Counted from the stretch's first letter, positions 16,182 through 25,544 are shown. The stretch: 26,921 nt of DNA from JBATBW01 sp049662565 (GCA_049662565.1 JBATBW010000071.1:1-26921); one strand, 5' to 3'. The notes: a model not told the origin generated them from the sequence alone. Numbers and translations are program-made.

Positions 16182-18797
16182 ATGAAAAATTTAACATCAA
16201 GTGAAGTAAGACAATTGTTTTTGGATTATTTCCAAAGTAAGGGACATTTGGTTGAGCCAAGTGCTTCATTAATTCCTCATAATGATAAAACATTATTATG
16301 GATCAACGCTGGGGTGGCGGCACTAAAAAAATACTTTGATGGTAGTGTAAAGCCTAAATGCAATCGTATTACAAATGCTCAAAAATCGATTAGAACTAAT
16401 GATATTGAAAATGTAGGGAAGACTGCGCGTCACCATACTTTTTTTGAAATGTTAGGAAATTTTTCGATTGGTGACTATTTTAAAGAAGAAGCAATTCAAT
16501 TTGCTTGGGAATTTTTAACTAGTGAACAATATATTGGTTTTGATCCTAAAAAATTATATGTTACAGTTCATCCTGATGATGAAGTTGCTTATAATACGTG
16601 GATTAATACAATTAAGATTGATCCTACTCATATTTTAAAAACAGCGGACAATTTTTGGGAAATAGGGGAAGGACCTTGTGGCCCAAATAGTGAAATTTTC
16701 TATGATCGTGGTGATAAATATGATCCTCAACACTTAGGGGAAAGATTATTTTTTGAAGAATTAGAAAATGATCGTTACATTGAAGTATGGAATGTTGTAT
16801 TTTCTCAATACGATGCAAAAGAAGGAAAAGAACGTAGTGAGTACTTAGAATTACCTCAAAAGAATATTGATACGGGTATGGGGTTAGAACGTTTAGTTGC
16901 TATTGTTCAAGATGGTGATACTAATTTTGATACGGATTTGTTTTTGCCGATTATTATGGCTACACAAAAATTAAGTGATATTTCTTATCATAGTAGTGAA
17001 GATATGGCTTATCGAGTTATTGCCGATCATATTCGAACAATTACTTTTGCTTTAGCTGATGGTGCTTTATTTTCAAATGAAGGTAGAGGATATGTTTTAC
17101 GTCGTATATTACGTCGGGCTGTTCGTTTTGGTAAGAAATTACATATTTCCGGCCCATTTATGTATAATTTAGTTCAAGTTGTTGCGGATAATATGAAAGA
17201 TTTTTATCCTTATCTGCAAGATAAAGTAGCTTATATTGCGAAACTAGTTAAAATTGAAGAACAACGTTTTGAGGTTACTTTAAATGACGGCGAAATATTA
17301 TTAAATCAATATTTAGATTCTAATGAAGGAAAATTATTGAGTGGAGAAAAAGCCTTTAAATTATATGATACTTATGGTTTCCCATTTGAATTAACGAAAG
17401 AAATCGCTTTGGAAAAAGGCTTTGATATTGATGAAGAAGGCTTTAAGAATGAAATGAATATGCAAAAAGAAAGAGCGAGAAATTCGCGCGAAAATATTGA
17501 ATCATTCAATTCTCAAAGTAAAGATTTGTTAGACTTTGAATTACCAAGCGAATATGTTGGGTATACTTCTTTACAAACAACAGGTAAAGTAATTGGACTA
17601 TTTGTTAATGGTGAAAAAGTAGATCAAATTGAAGAAAAAGGTGAAGTCATTTTTGATAAGACTTGTTTTTATGCCGAAAGTGGTGGTCAATCTGCGGATA
17701 AAGGAAATGCTGAAAATGATGACTGTTTTGTGAATATTATTAATGTGCGTAAAGCGCCAAACAAACAACACTTACACCAAATTGAAGTTAACGGCATATT
17801 AAAAGTTGGGGATGTTTTAAATCTTAAAGTTGATTTAATTAGTCATAATATGAGTGTTAAGCATCATAGTTCAGTTCATTTACTACAAAGTGCATTAAAG
17901 ACAATTGTAGGTGAACATATTGCCCAAGCTGGTTCATATGTTTGCGATAGTTATGCTCGTTTTGATTTCACTCATTTTGAAAAGATTAGTAGTGTTCAAT
18001 TAGAAAAAGTCGAAAAATTAGTTAATGACTATATTTATCAAGCACAAGATGCTAATACGGAAATAATGGATATTGAACAAGCTAAAAATAGTGGAGCTAT
18101 TGCCTTGTTCGATGAAAAATATGGCGACAGTGTTCGTGTAGTTTCTTTAGGAGAAGTTTCAAAAGAACTTTGCGGTGGGACCCATGTTTCTAATACTTCA
18201 GAAATTGGTTGTTTTAAAATCATTAGTGAAGAAAGTATTGGTAGTGGTATTCGTCGTATAACTTTTAAAGTTAATCACAGTGCTTATGAAGAATATCGTC
18301 ATAATGAGGATATTATTAATCAAGTTATGAGTAAATTTAATATTTTAAATATTAATAGTTTGGTTGAAAAGATCGATCAATATATGAGTAATTGTGAAAA
18401 TGAACATACTCAACTTAAGAATATCCAACAACAATTAGAAGCTAACCAAGCTTTAGAAATTACTAAAAAAGCAATAAGTCATAATGGTCTTAATATTTTA
18501 ATTAGTGAAGTAAGCAAAGATATTAAAGATTTAAAAGGTTATACTTTGAAAATTAGTGATAATTTAGAAAATGATCTTATTTTCTTAATCAGTGAAAATG
18601 AGAAGACAATGATGTGCTGTCATTGTAGTGAAACAGCAATTAGTAAAGGATATAATGCTGGCAATTTAATTAAAGAAATTAGTGTATTATGTAATGGTAA
18701 TGGTGGAGGAAAGCCATCATTAGCTAATGGTAGTGGTAAAGATTTAGGTAAAAGTAAAGAAATTATTATTAAATTGAAGGATATGTTGTTTAAATAA
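16182..18797 (+). CDS. alaS: Alanine--tRNA ligase
   Basis: Class II synthetase that charges tRNA-Ala and edits mischarged Ser and Gly. The length of 871 residues is normal. The N-terminal catalytic domain includes KCNRITNAQKSIR and FEMLGNFSIGDYFKEEA. The editing-site zinc ligands are HSSVH (H562, H566) and CGGTH (C664, H668). The C-terminal DHHA1/C-Ala domain ends with the glycine-rich GNGGGKPSLANGSG segment. The start ATG has an AAAGGAGA site and follows the T-box terminator. Arginine codons CGT, CGG and CGA all occur at conserved arginines (RRILRRAVR, DHIRT), which helps fix the genetic code. Secure. Confidence 0.98.
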   Translation: MKNLTSSEVRQLFLDYFQSKGHLVEPSASLIPHNDKTLLWINAGVAALKKYFDGSVKPKCNRITNAQKSIRTNDIENVGKTARHHTFFEMLGNFSIGDYFKEEAIQFAWEFLTSEQYIGFDPKKLYVTVHPDDEVAYNTWINTIKIDPTHILKTADNFWEIGEGPCGPNSEIFYDRGDKYDPQHLGERLFFEELENDRYIEVWNVVFSQYDAKEGKERSEYLELPQKNIDTGMGLERLVAIVQDGDTNFDTDLFLPIIMATQKLSDISYHSSEDMAYRVIADHIRTITFALADGALFSNEGRGYVLRRILRRAVRFGKKLHISGPFMYNLVQVVADNMKDFYPYLQDKVAYIAKLVKIEEQRFEVTLNDGEILLNQYLDSNEGKLLSGEKAFKLYDTYGFPFELTKEIALEKGFDIDEEGFKNEMNMQKERARNSRENIESFNSQSKDLLDFELPSEYVGYTSLQTTGKVIGLFVNGEKVDQIEEKGEVIFDKTCFYAESGGQSADKGNAENDDCFVNIINVRKAPNKQHLHQIEVNGILKVGDVLNLKVDLISHNMSVKHHSSVHLLQSALKTIVGEHIAQAGSYVCDSYARFDFTHFEKISSVQLEKVEKLVNDYIYQAQDANTEIMDIEQAKNSGAIALFDEKYGDSVRVVSLGEVSKELCGGTHVSNTSEIGCFKIISEESIGSGIRRITFKVNHSAYEEYRHNEDIINQVMSKFNILNINSLVEKIDQYMSNCENEHTQLKNIQQQLEANQALEITKKAISHNGLNILISEVSKDIKDLKGYTLKISDNLENDLIFLISENEKTMMCCHCSETAISKGYNAGNLIKEISVLCNGNGGGKPSLANGSGKDLGKSKEIIIKLKDMLFK

Positions 18798-18817
18798 TTA
18801 GATAATTTTGGTATAAT
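18789..18817 (+). promoter_or_regulatory. Extended -10 promoter of the ireB operon
   Basis: TGGTATAAT (18809-18817) is an extended -10 with a perfect TATAAT. TTTAAA (18789-18794), over the alaS stop codon, is a weak -35 at 17 bases. It lies 20 bases before the ireB start. Confidence 0.6.
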
Positions 18818-18837
18818 ATAGCAAAGGTGGGATACTT

Positions 18838-19098
18838 ATGAATAAAAATACAACAGAAACAATGGCATTTAGTAAAGATGAAATTAGAAAAGAAAATATC
18901 AAAGATATATTTACTTTGGTAAATGAAGCCCTTAATGAAAGAGGGTACAATGCTGTTAGCCAAATTAGTGGTTACTTAATTTCAAATGATCCTGCTTATA
19001 TTTCTAGTCATATGGGTGCAAGATTAAAGATTCAAGAAGTTGACCGTTATGAAATCATTGACGAACTAGTTTCTTTTTACTTAGAACATAACAAATGA
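18838..19098 (+). CDS. ireB: IreB family regulatory phosphoprotein
   Basis: Small cytoplasmic protein of 86 residues (UPF0297, YrzL in B. subtilis); the Enterococcus homologue is a substrate of the Ser/Thr kinase IreK and affects cephalosporin resistance. The core motifs RGYNAVSQISGYLISNDPAYI and the downstream RLKI(Q)EVDR are the family signature. N-terminal threonines (residues 5, 6 and 8) match the region phosphorylated in the family. An AGGTGGG site precedes the start. The stop TGA overlaps the ruvX start in ATGA. The order ireB-ruvX-DUF1292 after alaS is standard in Bacillota. Confidence 0.95.
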   Translation: MNKNTTETMAFSKDEIRKENIKDIFTLVNEALNERGYNAVSQISGYLISNDPAYISSHMGARLKIQEVDRYEIIDELVSFYLEHNK

Positions 19099-19511
19099 GA
19101 ATACTAGGTTTAGATTTAGGTAGTAAAACAATTGGTGTAGCTATTAGTGATAAAAACGAATTTTTAGCTAGTGGTCTTACAACTATTCGTTTTGCTCAAG
19201 ATGATTATGACGATGGCTTTGATCAACTACTAGAACTTATTGATGAACATCAAATAAAGAAAATAGTGTTAGGCTTGCCCAAACATATGAATGGAGATAT
19301 TGGTATTAGAGGTCAATTATCAATTGATTTTAAGGAAAATTTAGAAAATGAACGCGACGTCGAAGTTGTTTTGTGGGATGAAAGATTGACAACTGTTAGC
19401 GCAACTAACTTGTTGTTAAGTGCTGATGTATCACGCAAAAAAAGAAAAGAAGTAGTTGATAAGATTGCGGCAGTGTTTATTTTACAAGGTTATCTTGATA
19501 GCCGGAAATAA
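19095..19511 (+). CDS. ruvX: RuvX/YqgF Holliday junction resolvase-like nuclease
   Basis: RNase H-fold nuclease of 138 residues, linked in the family to Holliday junction resolution and pre-16S rRNA 5'-end processing. Motif 1 is LGLDLGSKTIGVAIS with the first catalytic Asp. VLGLPKHMNGDIG is the strand-4 region, and LWDERLTTVSA holds the second acidic cluster; the third Asp is in VVDKIAAVFILQ. The start overlaps the ireB stop (ATGA) and has no clear ribosome binding site, so translation is probably coupled. Confidence 0.95.
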   Translation: MRILGLDLGSKTIGVAISDKNEFLASGLTTIRFAQDDYDDGFDQLLELIDEHQIKKIVLGLPKHMNGDIGIRGQLSIDFKENLENERDVEVVLWDERLTTVSATNLLLSADVSRKKRKEVVDKIAAVFILQGYLDSRK

Positions 19512-19777
19512 TGGAGAAAAATATGGATGTAAATAATGAATTGATTGTAATTGATGAAATGGGTAATGAGTTACCAATGAAAATACTATTTACTTTTGAA
19601 AATGAAGAATATGGTAAACAATATGTATTTTACTTTGATCCAAATAATGATGAAGAGATATTTGTATCTAGTTATGACGATCAAAACAATTTATATGATT
19701 TAGAAAGTGCTGAAGAATTTGATATGGCTAATGAAGTGTTAGGAGCTTTTGTAAATGATGAAAGCGATGAAGACTAA
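19511..19777 (+). CDS. DUF1292 family protein (YrzB-like)
   Basis: Small acidic protein of 88 residues, UPF0473 family, function unknown. It has the usual ITIIDE-like opening (LIVIDEMGNELPM), the middle FTFENEEYGKQYVFYF and an acidic C-terminus. The start at 19511 overlaps the ruvX stop in TAATG. ATG 19523 (84 residues) has a better site, GGAG six bases upstream, and may be the real start. The end overlaps mltG by 23 bases. Family membership is clear from sequence and from its place after ruvX. Confidence 0.88.
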   Translation: MEKNMDVNNELIVIDEMGNELPMKILFTFENEEYGKQYVFYFDPNNDEEIFVSSYDDQNNLYDLESAEEFDMANEVLGAFVNDESDED

Positions 19778-20819
19778 AAAGTTAGGAATTATTGCCTTAA
19801 TTATCTTTTTAGTGGTCTTAGCTGCATCAACGTTTGCTTATTTTACTCTTAGCAATAACCTTAAAGCCATTAGTTCTACTAGCGAAGAAGTTAATTTTGT
19901 GGTAGAACAAGGGACATTGTTTGAAGATGTATGTAAACAATTAGAAGAAAAAAAACTTATTAAAAATGATACAACTGCTTATTATTATGGACGTTTAAAA
20001 AAATTAACGGATGTTAAACAAGGTTTATTTAAATTAAACCGTAATATGGATGTTGAAAAGATTTTAACTGATCTAAATGATGAAAGCAAAGCGCTTTCTA
20101 CTGATATCCGAATAACAATTAAAGAAGGATATTGGGCTAAAGATATCGCAAAAGTAATTAGTGAGAACACTAATGTGACTAGCGAAGAATTAATTAATTT
20201 ATGGAATGATGACACATTTATTGATGAACTTAAAGCAAAATATTGGTTTATCAGTGATGATGTAAAAAATAGCGAATTTAAAGTAAAGTTGGAAGGGTTT
20301 TTATATCCTGACACTTATGATTTTTATGTGGTTACTAATGCGAAAGATGTAACATATAAGTTGTTAGATCGATTTGATGAGTTGGTTACACCATATAAAG
20401 ATAGGATGTTGTCTAGTGAGTTAGGAGTATTTAAAACTATTGTTTTAGCGTCAATGGTACAATTTGAAAGTGGTAATTATTCAGATATGCCTAAAGTTGC
20501 GGGTGTCTTTATGAATCGATTAAATTCAGGAATGAAGATGGGTAGTAGTGTTACGGTATGTTATGCTTTATATGATTACAAATCTTGGGAGGAATGCGAA
20601 AGCAATCCTGATATTGATTCTAAATATAATACTTATAAATATGAAGGATTACCAATAGGACCAATTTTAAATCCTTCTATTAAAGCGATAGAAGCAAGTA
20701 TTAATTTTACTAAGCATGATTATTTTTATTTTATGGCTGATGTTAATGGTGATGGCACAACATATTTTGCGAAAACCTTTAAAGAACACCAAGCTAACGT
20801 TGATAAATATTTGAGGTAG
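19755..20819 (+). CDS. mltG: Endolytic peptidoglycan transglycosylase MltG
   Basis: Single-pass membrane enzyme of 354 residues that cleaves nascent glycan strands and sets their length. An N-terminal anchor helix lies at about residues 9-30, then a LysM-like region (VNFVVEQGTLFEDVCKQLEE), then the YceG catalytic domain. The catalytic Glu is E238 in ASMVQFES, followed by MPKVAGVFMNRL. The C-terminal part has the YFYFMADVNGDGTTYFAKTFKEH block typical of the family. ATG 19755 is chosen because AGGAG lies nine bases upstream, inside the previous gene. It confirms a peptidoglycan wall and so excludes wall-less Mollicutes. Confidence 0.95.
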   Translation: MMKAMKTKKLGIIALIIFLVVLAASTFAYFTLSNNLKAISSTSEEVNFVVEQGTLFEDVCKQLEEKKLIKNDTTAYYYGRLKKLTDVKQGLFKLNRNMDVEKILTDLNDESKALSTDIRITIKEGYWAKDIAKVISENTNVTSEELINLWNDDTFIDELKAKYWFISDDVKNSEFKVKLEGFLYPDTYDFYVVTNAKDVTYKLLDRFDELVTPYKDRMLSSELGVFKTIVLASMVQFESGNYSDMPKVAGVFMNRLNSGMKMGSSVTVCYALYDYKSWEECESNPDIDSKYNTYKYEGLPIGPILNPSIKAIEASINFTKHDYFYFMADVNGDGTTYFAKTFKEHQANVDKYLR

Positions 20820-20823
20820 AACA

Positions 20824-21444
20824 ATGAGTAAACCATTAATTATTGGGATTGCTGGTGGATCAGCAAGTGGTAAAACATCGATATCTAGACAATTGTATGA
20901 AGCTTTTTCTAACTACAAATCTTTTGTAATTATTAAGCAAGATGATTATTATAAGTGTCAAGATCATTTACCAATGGAACAAAGAATTAAAAACAATTAT
21001 GATCATCCTTTTGCTTTTGAAAATGATCTGTTTCAAAGAGATTTACTGAAATTAATCAATAATGAATGTATCGAAAAACCAACGTATGATTTTGTTAATC
21101 ATACAAGAAGCAAACAAATAGAAATTGTTTTACCATGTGATGTTATTGTATTAGAAGGATTATTTATTTTAGAAGAAGAAGCAATACGCGACTTATGTGA
21201 TATTAAAGTTTTTGTTGATACGCCTAGTGATGTTCGATTTATTCGTCGTTTAGTAAGAGATGTTAATGAACGCGGAAGGAGTTTAGATTCTATCGTATCG
21301 CAATATTTAACAACCGTTAGAGATATGCATGAACAGTTTATTGAACCAAGTAAACGGTATGCCAATATTATTATCCCTGAAGGTGGAAATAACCGAGTTG
21401 CGATTGATTTGTTAATTACTAAAATAAAGAGTATAATATATTAG
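20824..21444 (+). CDS. udk: Uridine kinase
   Basis: Pyrimidine salvage enzyme that phosphorylates uridine and cytidine with ATP or GTP; 206 residues, the family length. The P-loop is GGSASGKTS (11-19). The motif QDDYYK is the nucleoside-binding Asp region, and NYDHPFAFENDL and ERGRSLDSIVSQY are family hallmarks. The AGG codon in the last motif encodes a conserved arginine, so AGG is not recoded. A GAGGTAG site precedes the start, four bases after mltG. Methyltransferase and peptidase genes found between mltG and udk in B. subtilis are absent. Confidence 0.96.
   Translation: MSKPLIIGIAGGSASGKTSISRQLYEAFSNYKSFVIIKQDDYYKCQDHLPMEQRIKNNYDHPFAFENDLFQRDLLKLINNECIEKPTYDFVNHTRSKQIEIVLPCDVIVLEGLFILEEEAIRDLCDIKVFVDTPSDVRFIRRLVRDVNERGRSLDSIVSQYLTTVRDMHEQFIEPSKRYANIIIPEGGNNRVAIDLLITKIKSIIY
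21409..21437 (+). promoter_or_regulatory. Probable greA promoter inside udk
   Basis: TTGTTA (21409-21414) and a perfect TATAAT (21432-21437) are 17 bases apart in the last codons of udk, 24 bases before greA. greA can therefore be transcribed apart from the operon. Confidence 0.6.
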
Positions 21445-21461
21445 TTTATAAAGGAGATATT

Positions 21462-21923
21462 ATGGAAAAGAATATAATTACAGCTGAAGGGTTAGCACAA
21501 TTACAAGATGAACTTGATTTCTTAATGGGGACTGCTCGTGAAGAAAACAAAGCTGCTTTAAAAGCTGCTCGTGAACTAGGGGACTTATCAGAAAATGCTG
21601 ATTATGATGTTGCACGAGAAAAACAAGCGGAAATTGAAGGTCGGATAGCTGAATTAAATGCTTTCTTAGCAAATGTTGAAGTTGTAGAAAAAACCGCTAA
21701 TAAAAAAGTTGTTAATATTGGTTCAATCTTTACATTTAAAGATTTAGAAACAAATGAAGAAGAAACATTTGAAATTACGGGTAGTTATGAAACAAATCCT
21801 TTTAATGGAAAAATTTCTAATTTAACACCACTAGCAAAAGCCGTTATTGGTCATAAAGTTAATGATGTAGTGACTGTTGAAGCTAATGTTAGCTATGATA
21901 TTAAAATAATAAAAATTCAATAG
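21462..21923 (+). CDS. greA: Transcription elongation factor GreA
   Basis: Rescues backtracked RNA polymerase by stimulating transcript cleavage through the secondary channel. The length of 153 residues is close to the usual 157. The N-terminal coiled coil contains LGDLSENADYDVAREKQAEIEGRI, the highly conserved acidic tip region, and the C-terminal FKBP-like domain follows from about residue 80. A perfect AAAGGAGA site precedes the ATG. Confidence 0.97.
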   Translation: MEKNIITAEGLAQLQDELDFLMGTAREENKAALKAARELGDLSENADYDVAREKQAEIEGRIAELNAFLANVEVVEKTANKKVVNIGSIFTFKDLETNEEETFEITGSYETNPFNGKISNLTPLAKAVIGHKVNDVVTVEANVSYDIKIIKIQ

Positions 21924-21963
21924 GTATTTTACTAAAACAACGTTATAAAACAATGGTGATATT

Positions 21964-22431
21964 ATGAAAATAGTCATTATTGTTTTTTTATTTATAAGTG
22001 TTTTTACTTTTAGTAATTTCACTTCGATGGACTTTGTTAATGGTAAAAAAGATGACATTATAGTTAGTGTAAAAATTGAAGATAAAATATTTGAAAAAAC
22101 GCTCCCTTTTGGTAGTAAAATGGAAGATCTTTTATTATTATTTAATGATTATGATTTTAATTTAGATGTAATCAATGTTAGTCAAATATTGCATAATAAT
22201 GATTATTTAAATTTGCCTTTAAAAACAGCACAACAAAATCAATTGATATCAATCAATTATGGTACTTTAGATCAATTAGATCAATTACCTGGTATTGGTA
22301 AATCTTATGCTCAACGAATTATCGACTATCGTAATCAATATGGGTTATTCACGAAGTTAGAAGATTTGATGTTAGTTAAAGGCATTAAAGAAAAACTATA
22401 TGTCAAATTAAAGGATTTTATTAAGTTATGA
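21964..22431 (+). CDS. comEA: ComEA-type DNA receptor for natural competence
   Basis: Membrane-anchored DNA-binding protein of 155 residues. An N-terminal hydrophobic anchor (3-18) is followed by an SLBB-like segment (about 34-86) and a C-terminal double helix-hairpin-helix: DQLPGIGKSYAQRIIDYR (about 106-123) and LMLVKGIKEKLYVKL (135-149). The order of anchor, SLBB and HhH is that of Gram-positive ComEA. The stop TGA overlaps the comEC start in ATGA. No separate competence box was seen upstream. Confidence 0.92.
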   Translation: MKIVIIVFLFISVFTFSNFTSMDFVNGKKDDIIVSVKIEDKIFEKTLPFGSKMEDLLLLFNDYDFNLDVINVSQILHNNDYLNLPLKTAQQNQLISINYGTLDQLDQLPGIGKSYAQRIIDYRNQYGLFTKLEDLMLVKGIKEKLYVKLKDFIKL

Positions 22432-24272
22432 ATAGTTGGTTCTATTTGATTTATATTATCTTTTTCTTTATCTTTGCTAAATATCCGTATCTTTATTCAT
22501 TCTTCTTATTTAATAGTATAATATTTTATAAATATAAAAAAATTAAACCTTGGGCTTTAATATATTGTGCGTTAATTTTGATTATTTTGTCTTTAAATAA
22601 TCTTCATAATCAAGAAATGATAATTAAAAATAGTACAAATAAATATTGTTTAGTAACTTTAAATGGTAATAATTATTATTGGTATGGAAAATGTCCTTAT
22701 GAAAAAGGTGATAGTATTAGAGGGACTTATCAAATTGATGATTTAGTTACGACTAAAAACTTTACTTTAGATTCGTTTAATGGTTATTTATTTTATCATG
22801 ATATCAAAGGGAGTATAAAGATCAAAGATGATATTTTATTGGTAAGGAATAATTTATTAAGTAATAAGGTTAAGCAATTATTGTATAAGAATGTGTTTTG
22901 GTATCAATTAATATATGAAAAAGAACTGGTTAATTATGAAAATATCATAATTAGTAGTGGGATATTGTTTATCAGTTTATTGAAAGTTATTAATTTAATA
23001 TTAAAATTCTTTTTAAATAAAAAGAATTTGAAATTGTTTAATATAATTTACTATCTAATTATGTATATGTTGTTTGATCATGTTAGTAGTTTATTAATTA
23101 TGTTTATTTATCAATTAACTCATTATCAAAATTGGGGATATGAAGATTTGATTTTTTATTTGATAATTTTTATATTAGGTAAAGAATATTTGTATAACTA
23201 TCTAACTTTAATTATGTTTTTAAATTATTGTATTAGTTATTGGGGGTTAAATAAGAATCAATTTATTATAAAGTTATTATTAGGAATAGTTGTTCAAATA
23301 GTAGTATTCAATCAAATAAATATTGGTTATTTATTACTGTATGGTCTATATAAATATGTCTTTATTCTATTTATATTCTTTCCTGATATTTTTAATCAAT
23401 TGTTTATTTTGTTAAATAGTAGTTTTCTGACTAGTGGTTATATTCATAGTATCTTTGGAATCATTATTTTAATGTTGATTAATCTATACTTAAATACTAA
23501 AAGAGATCGTAATCTGTTGTGGGTATTAAATTTGATGATAGTAATTATCTATCCGAACTATTTTAATCCTAATGCAACCATCACTTTTTTAGATGTTAAA
23601 CAAGCGGATTGTGCCATCATTAGTTTGCCTTTTAATCAAGGGAATATTATGATTGATGCCGGTAATAATCTTACAAATAGCACATATGAGAAGATTATTA
23701 AGCCCTATTTAGTTAATCGTCGAATTAAATATATTGATGGTATTATTGTTAGTCATATTGATGATGATCATAGTAAGAGCGTTCCCAATATCCTGAGGGA
23801 TTTTAAGGTGGGGGTAGTTATTGATCGTCCTATTAATTTTAAGATCGGTAACCTACAAGTGTTTAACTATCAGTATTTAGATAGTGATAATAGTAATGAT
23901 CAAAGTATTGTAACCTATTTTAGTTTAAATAATATTAATTATTTGTTTAGTGGTGATATAAGTAGTTTAGTGGAAAGACAATTAGGATTAGATTTGCCAG
24001 TAAGTAATTTTGATGTATTAAAAGTCGCACATCATGGTAGTAAGCATAGTACTAGTGTTCGTTTTTTGGATCGATTTAGTTTTAATTTGGCTTTTATTTC
24101 TTGTGGCAAAATAAATTCTTATGGTCATCCTAGTGATATCGTAGTGAATAATTTACAAAACAGCCAAGTTGAAATAGTTAATAGTAGTATAGATGGTAGT
24201 TTACTTATTACTAGTAATAAATTTTTGACATATTATCAAACAAAAGGCAATAAATTTGGTATAATTAAATAG
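22428..24272 (+). CDS. comEC: ComEC/Rec2-type DNA uptake channel, short and divergent
   Basis: Polytopic membrane protein of 614 residues, shorter than the 700-800 typical of ComEC. Two or three N-terminal helices lead to an OB-like DUF4131 region (about 60-150), then a run of hydrophobic helices (170-380) corresponding to the Competence domain, then a metallo-beta-lactamase-like domain (about 388-605). The nuclease motifs are intact: HIDDDH (443-448) and HHGSKHS (from 535), plus LFSGDIS. The usual LAISGLHI-type motif of the channel domain is only faintly recognisable as IISSGILFISLL. The gene order comEA-comEC-holA supports the call. Confidence 0.88.
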   Translation: MNSWFYLIYIIFFFIFAKYPYLYSFFLFNSIIFYKYKKIKPWALIYCALILIILSLNNLHNQEMIIKNSTNKYCLVTLNGNNYYWYGKCPYEKGDSIRGTYQIDDLVTTKNFTLDSFNGYLFYHDIKGSIKIKDDILLVRNNLLSNKVKQLLYKNVFWYQLIYEKELVNYENIIISSGILFISLLKVINLILKFFLNKKNLKLFNIIYYLIMYMLFDHVSSLLIMFIYQLTHYQNWGYEDLIFYLIIFILGKEYLYNYLTLIMFLNYCISYWGLNKNQFIIKLLLGIVVQIVVFNQINIGYLLLYGLYKYVFILFIFFPDIFNQLFILLNSSFLTSGYIHSIFGIIILMLINLYLNTKRDRNLLWVLNLMIVIIYPNYFNPNATITFLDVKQADCAIISLPFNQGNIMIDAGNNLTNSTYEKIIKPYLVNRRIKYIDGIIVSHIDDDHSKSVPNILRDFKVGVVIDRPINFKIGNLQVFNYQYLDSDNSNDQSIVTYFSLNNINYLFSGDISSLVERQLGLDLPVSNFDVLKVAHHGSKHSTSVRFLDRFSFNLAFISCGKINSYGHPSDIVVNNLQNSQVEIVNSSIDGSLLITSNKFLTYYQTKGNKFGIIK

Positions 24273-24280
24273 GTGATAAT

Positions 24281-25237
24281 ATGAATTATGTAGTAGCTAG
24301 TGATGATCATTTCTTATTAAATCAAGCTATTGAGAAGATTAAAGTAACTTACAATGCCTGTGATGAGTTAAATGTTATTGATTATGATTATGATCAAGGA
24401 AGCATTGATGACTTATTGTCTGAGGCAATGTCAGTGCCTTTTTTTGCGGAATATAAGATTATTGTCGTAAATAATTGTACATTTTTTAAAGATGTAGGTA
24501 GAGTAAAAGAAAAAGATTTAGAGAAGTTGGCTTCCTATTTAAAAGATGCGATGGTTTCAACTATTTTAATTTTTGTTTATCATGGTGAGGTTAGTAAAAA
24601 ATTAAATGTAGTTAAGAATATTCTTAAATTATGTAATTATCAATATTTACCACTACTCAAAGACGATGAATTTTATCGCGTTGTTAAAAAGGATCTAAGT
24701 AATAGTAATATTGTTTTAGATAATAATCAGTGGGAAATATTAAAAAATAGTTTAGTAAATAATTTGGGTTTATGGCAATTAGAATTAGCTAAATTACAAA
24801 GTTATGGTACGCCGATAATGACTAAGGATTTACGTAAATTATTTCCTCCTAAAATTAGTGATGATGTCTTTGCTTTAACTAATGCGATTTTAGGTAATGA
24901 CTTGGATAAATCGATTAGTTTGTACCGGGATATGTTAGTAAATAAAGTTGAAGTATTATTGATTATGGGGATTATGAGTAGTAACTTAAATTTGATATTT
25001 AAGATTAAATATTTAGTAGAAAATAAAAATAGTACTAAACAAATTGAAGATATTTTAAAGATTAATCCTTATCGTTTGAAATGTATGATGTCTATTGTTT
25101 ATCGTTTAAGTATGAAGGATATTTTATACTATTTACATAGTTTTCATTTGTTGGATTATCGTATTAAAGATTTACGATTAAAAAACAATATAGAATGGGA
25201 GTTTGAGTTATTTTTGTTAAATCTTTTAAATAGATAA
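24281..25237 (+). CDS. holA: DNA polymerase III delta subunit
   Basis: Clamp-loader subunit that opens the sliding clamp; 318 residues, a normal length. Sequence conservation is low, as usual for the family. Recognisable parts are the N-terminal FFAEYKIIVVNN segment, the middle TILIFVYHGEVSKKL, and the C-terminal helical collar (ISLYRDMLVNKVEVLLIMGIMS, then YRLKCMMSIV). Its place between comEC and rpsT is the standard Bacillota order and strengthens the call. A TAGGTGATA site precedes the start. Confidence 0.9.
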   Translation: MNYVVASDDHFLLNQAIEKIKVTYNACDELNVIDYDYDQGSIDDLLSEAMSVPFFAEYKIIVVNNCTFFKDVGRVKEKDLEKLASYLKDAMVSTILIFVYHGEVSKKLNVVKNILKLCNYQYLPLLKDDEFYRVVKKDLSNSNIVLDNNQWEILKNSLVNNLGLWQLELAKLQSYGTPIMTKDLRKLFPPKISDDVFALTNAILGNDLDKSISLYRDMLVNKVEVLLIMGIMSSNLNLIFKIKYLVENKNSTKQIEDILKINPYRLKCMMSIVYRLSMKDILYYLHSFHLLDYRIKDLRLKNNIEWEFELFLLNLLNR

Positions 25238-25274
25238 AAAAATAGAGTATGCATTGCATACTCTAGATTTTTTT
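25236..25274. terminator. Bidirectional terminator between holA and rpsT
   Basis: A perfect 11-base inverted repeat TAGAGTATGCA/TGCATACTCTA (25243-25265) is flanked by seven A on the left and seven T on the right. It can end the converging holA and rpsT transcripts. Confidence 0.9.
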
Positions 25275-25280
25275 GGTTAA

Positions 25281-25544
25281 TTAAGCAATTTTATTAATTG
25301 CTGTGCTTAAGCGTGCTTTTTGACGGTTAGCGTAGTTAACATGATAAACGTTATTATTAACTGCTTTATCAATTAATCTTGCGAATTTGTTGTAAGCTAC
25401 TTGTGCATTAGCTTTGTCGCTAGCAGCAACTAAAGATAAAACTTCTTTAATAACTGTTTTGATTTCTGATTTTGCACTTTGATTTTGATCGTGAGCTTTA
25501 ACATTTGTTTTAGCACGTTTAATTTGTGATTTAATATTTGGCAT
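25281..25544 (-). CDS. rpsT: Small ribosomal subunit protein bS20
   Basis: 30S ribosomal protein of 87 residues, the usual size, Lys/Ala-rich and helical, starting MPNIKSQIKRAKTN and containing the RLIDKAVNNNVYHVNYANRQKARL core. An in-frame start at 25598 would add 18 residues, but these are not part of the family and the AGGAGGG site lies right before ATG 25544. Convergent with holA. Confidence 0.97.
   Translation of the reverse strand: MPNIKSQIKRAKTNVKAHDQNQSAKSEIKTVIKEVLSLVAASDKANAQVAYNKFARLIDKAVNNNVYHVNYANRQKARLSTAINKIA

Noticed and set aside
17090..21290. Recoding of arginine codons CGG, CGA or AGG, known in some uncultured bacteria
   Set aside because: CGG and CGA lie at conserved arginines in AlaS, and AGG at a conserved arginine in the uridine kinase ERGRSLDS motif.
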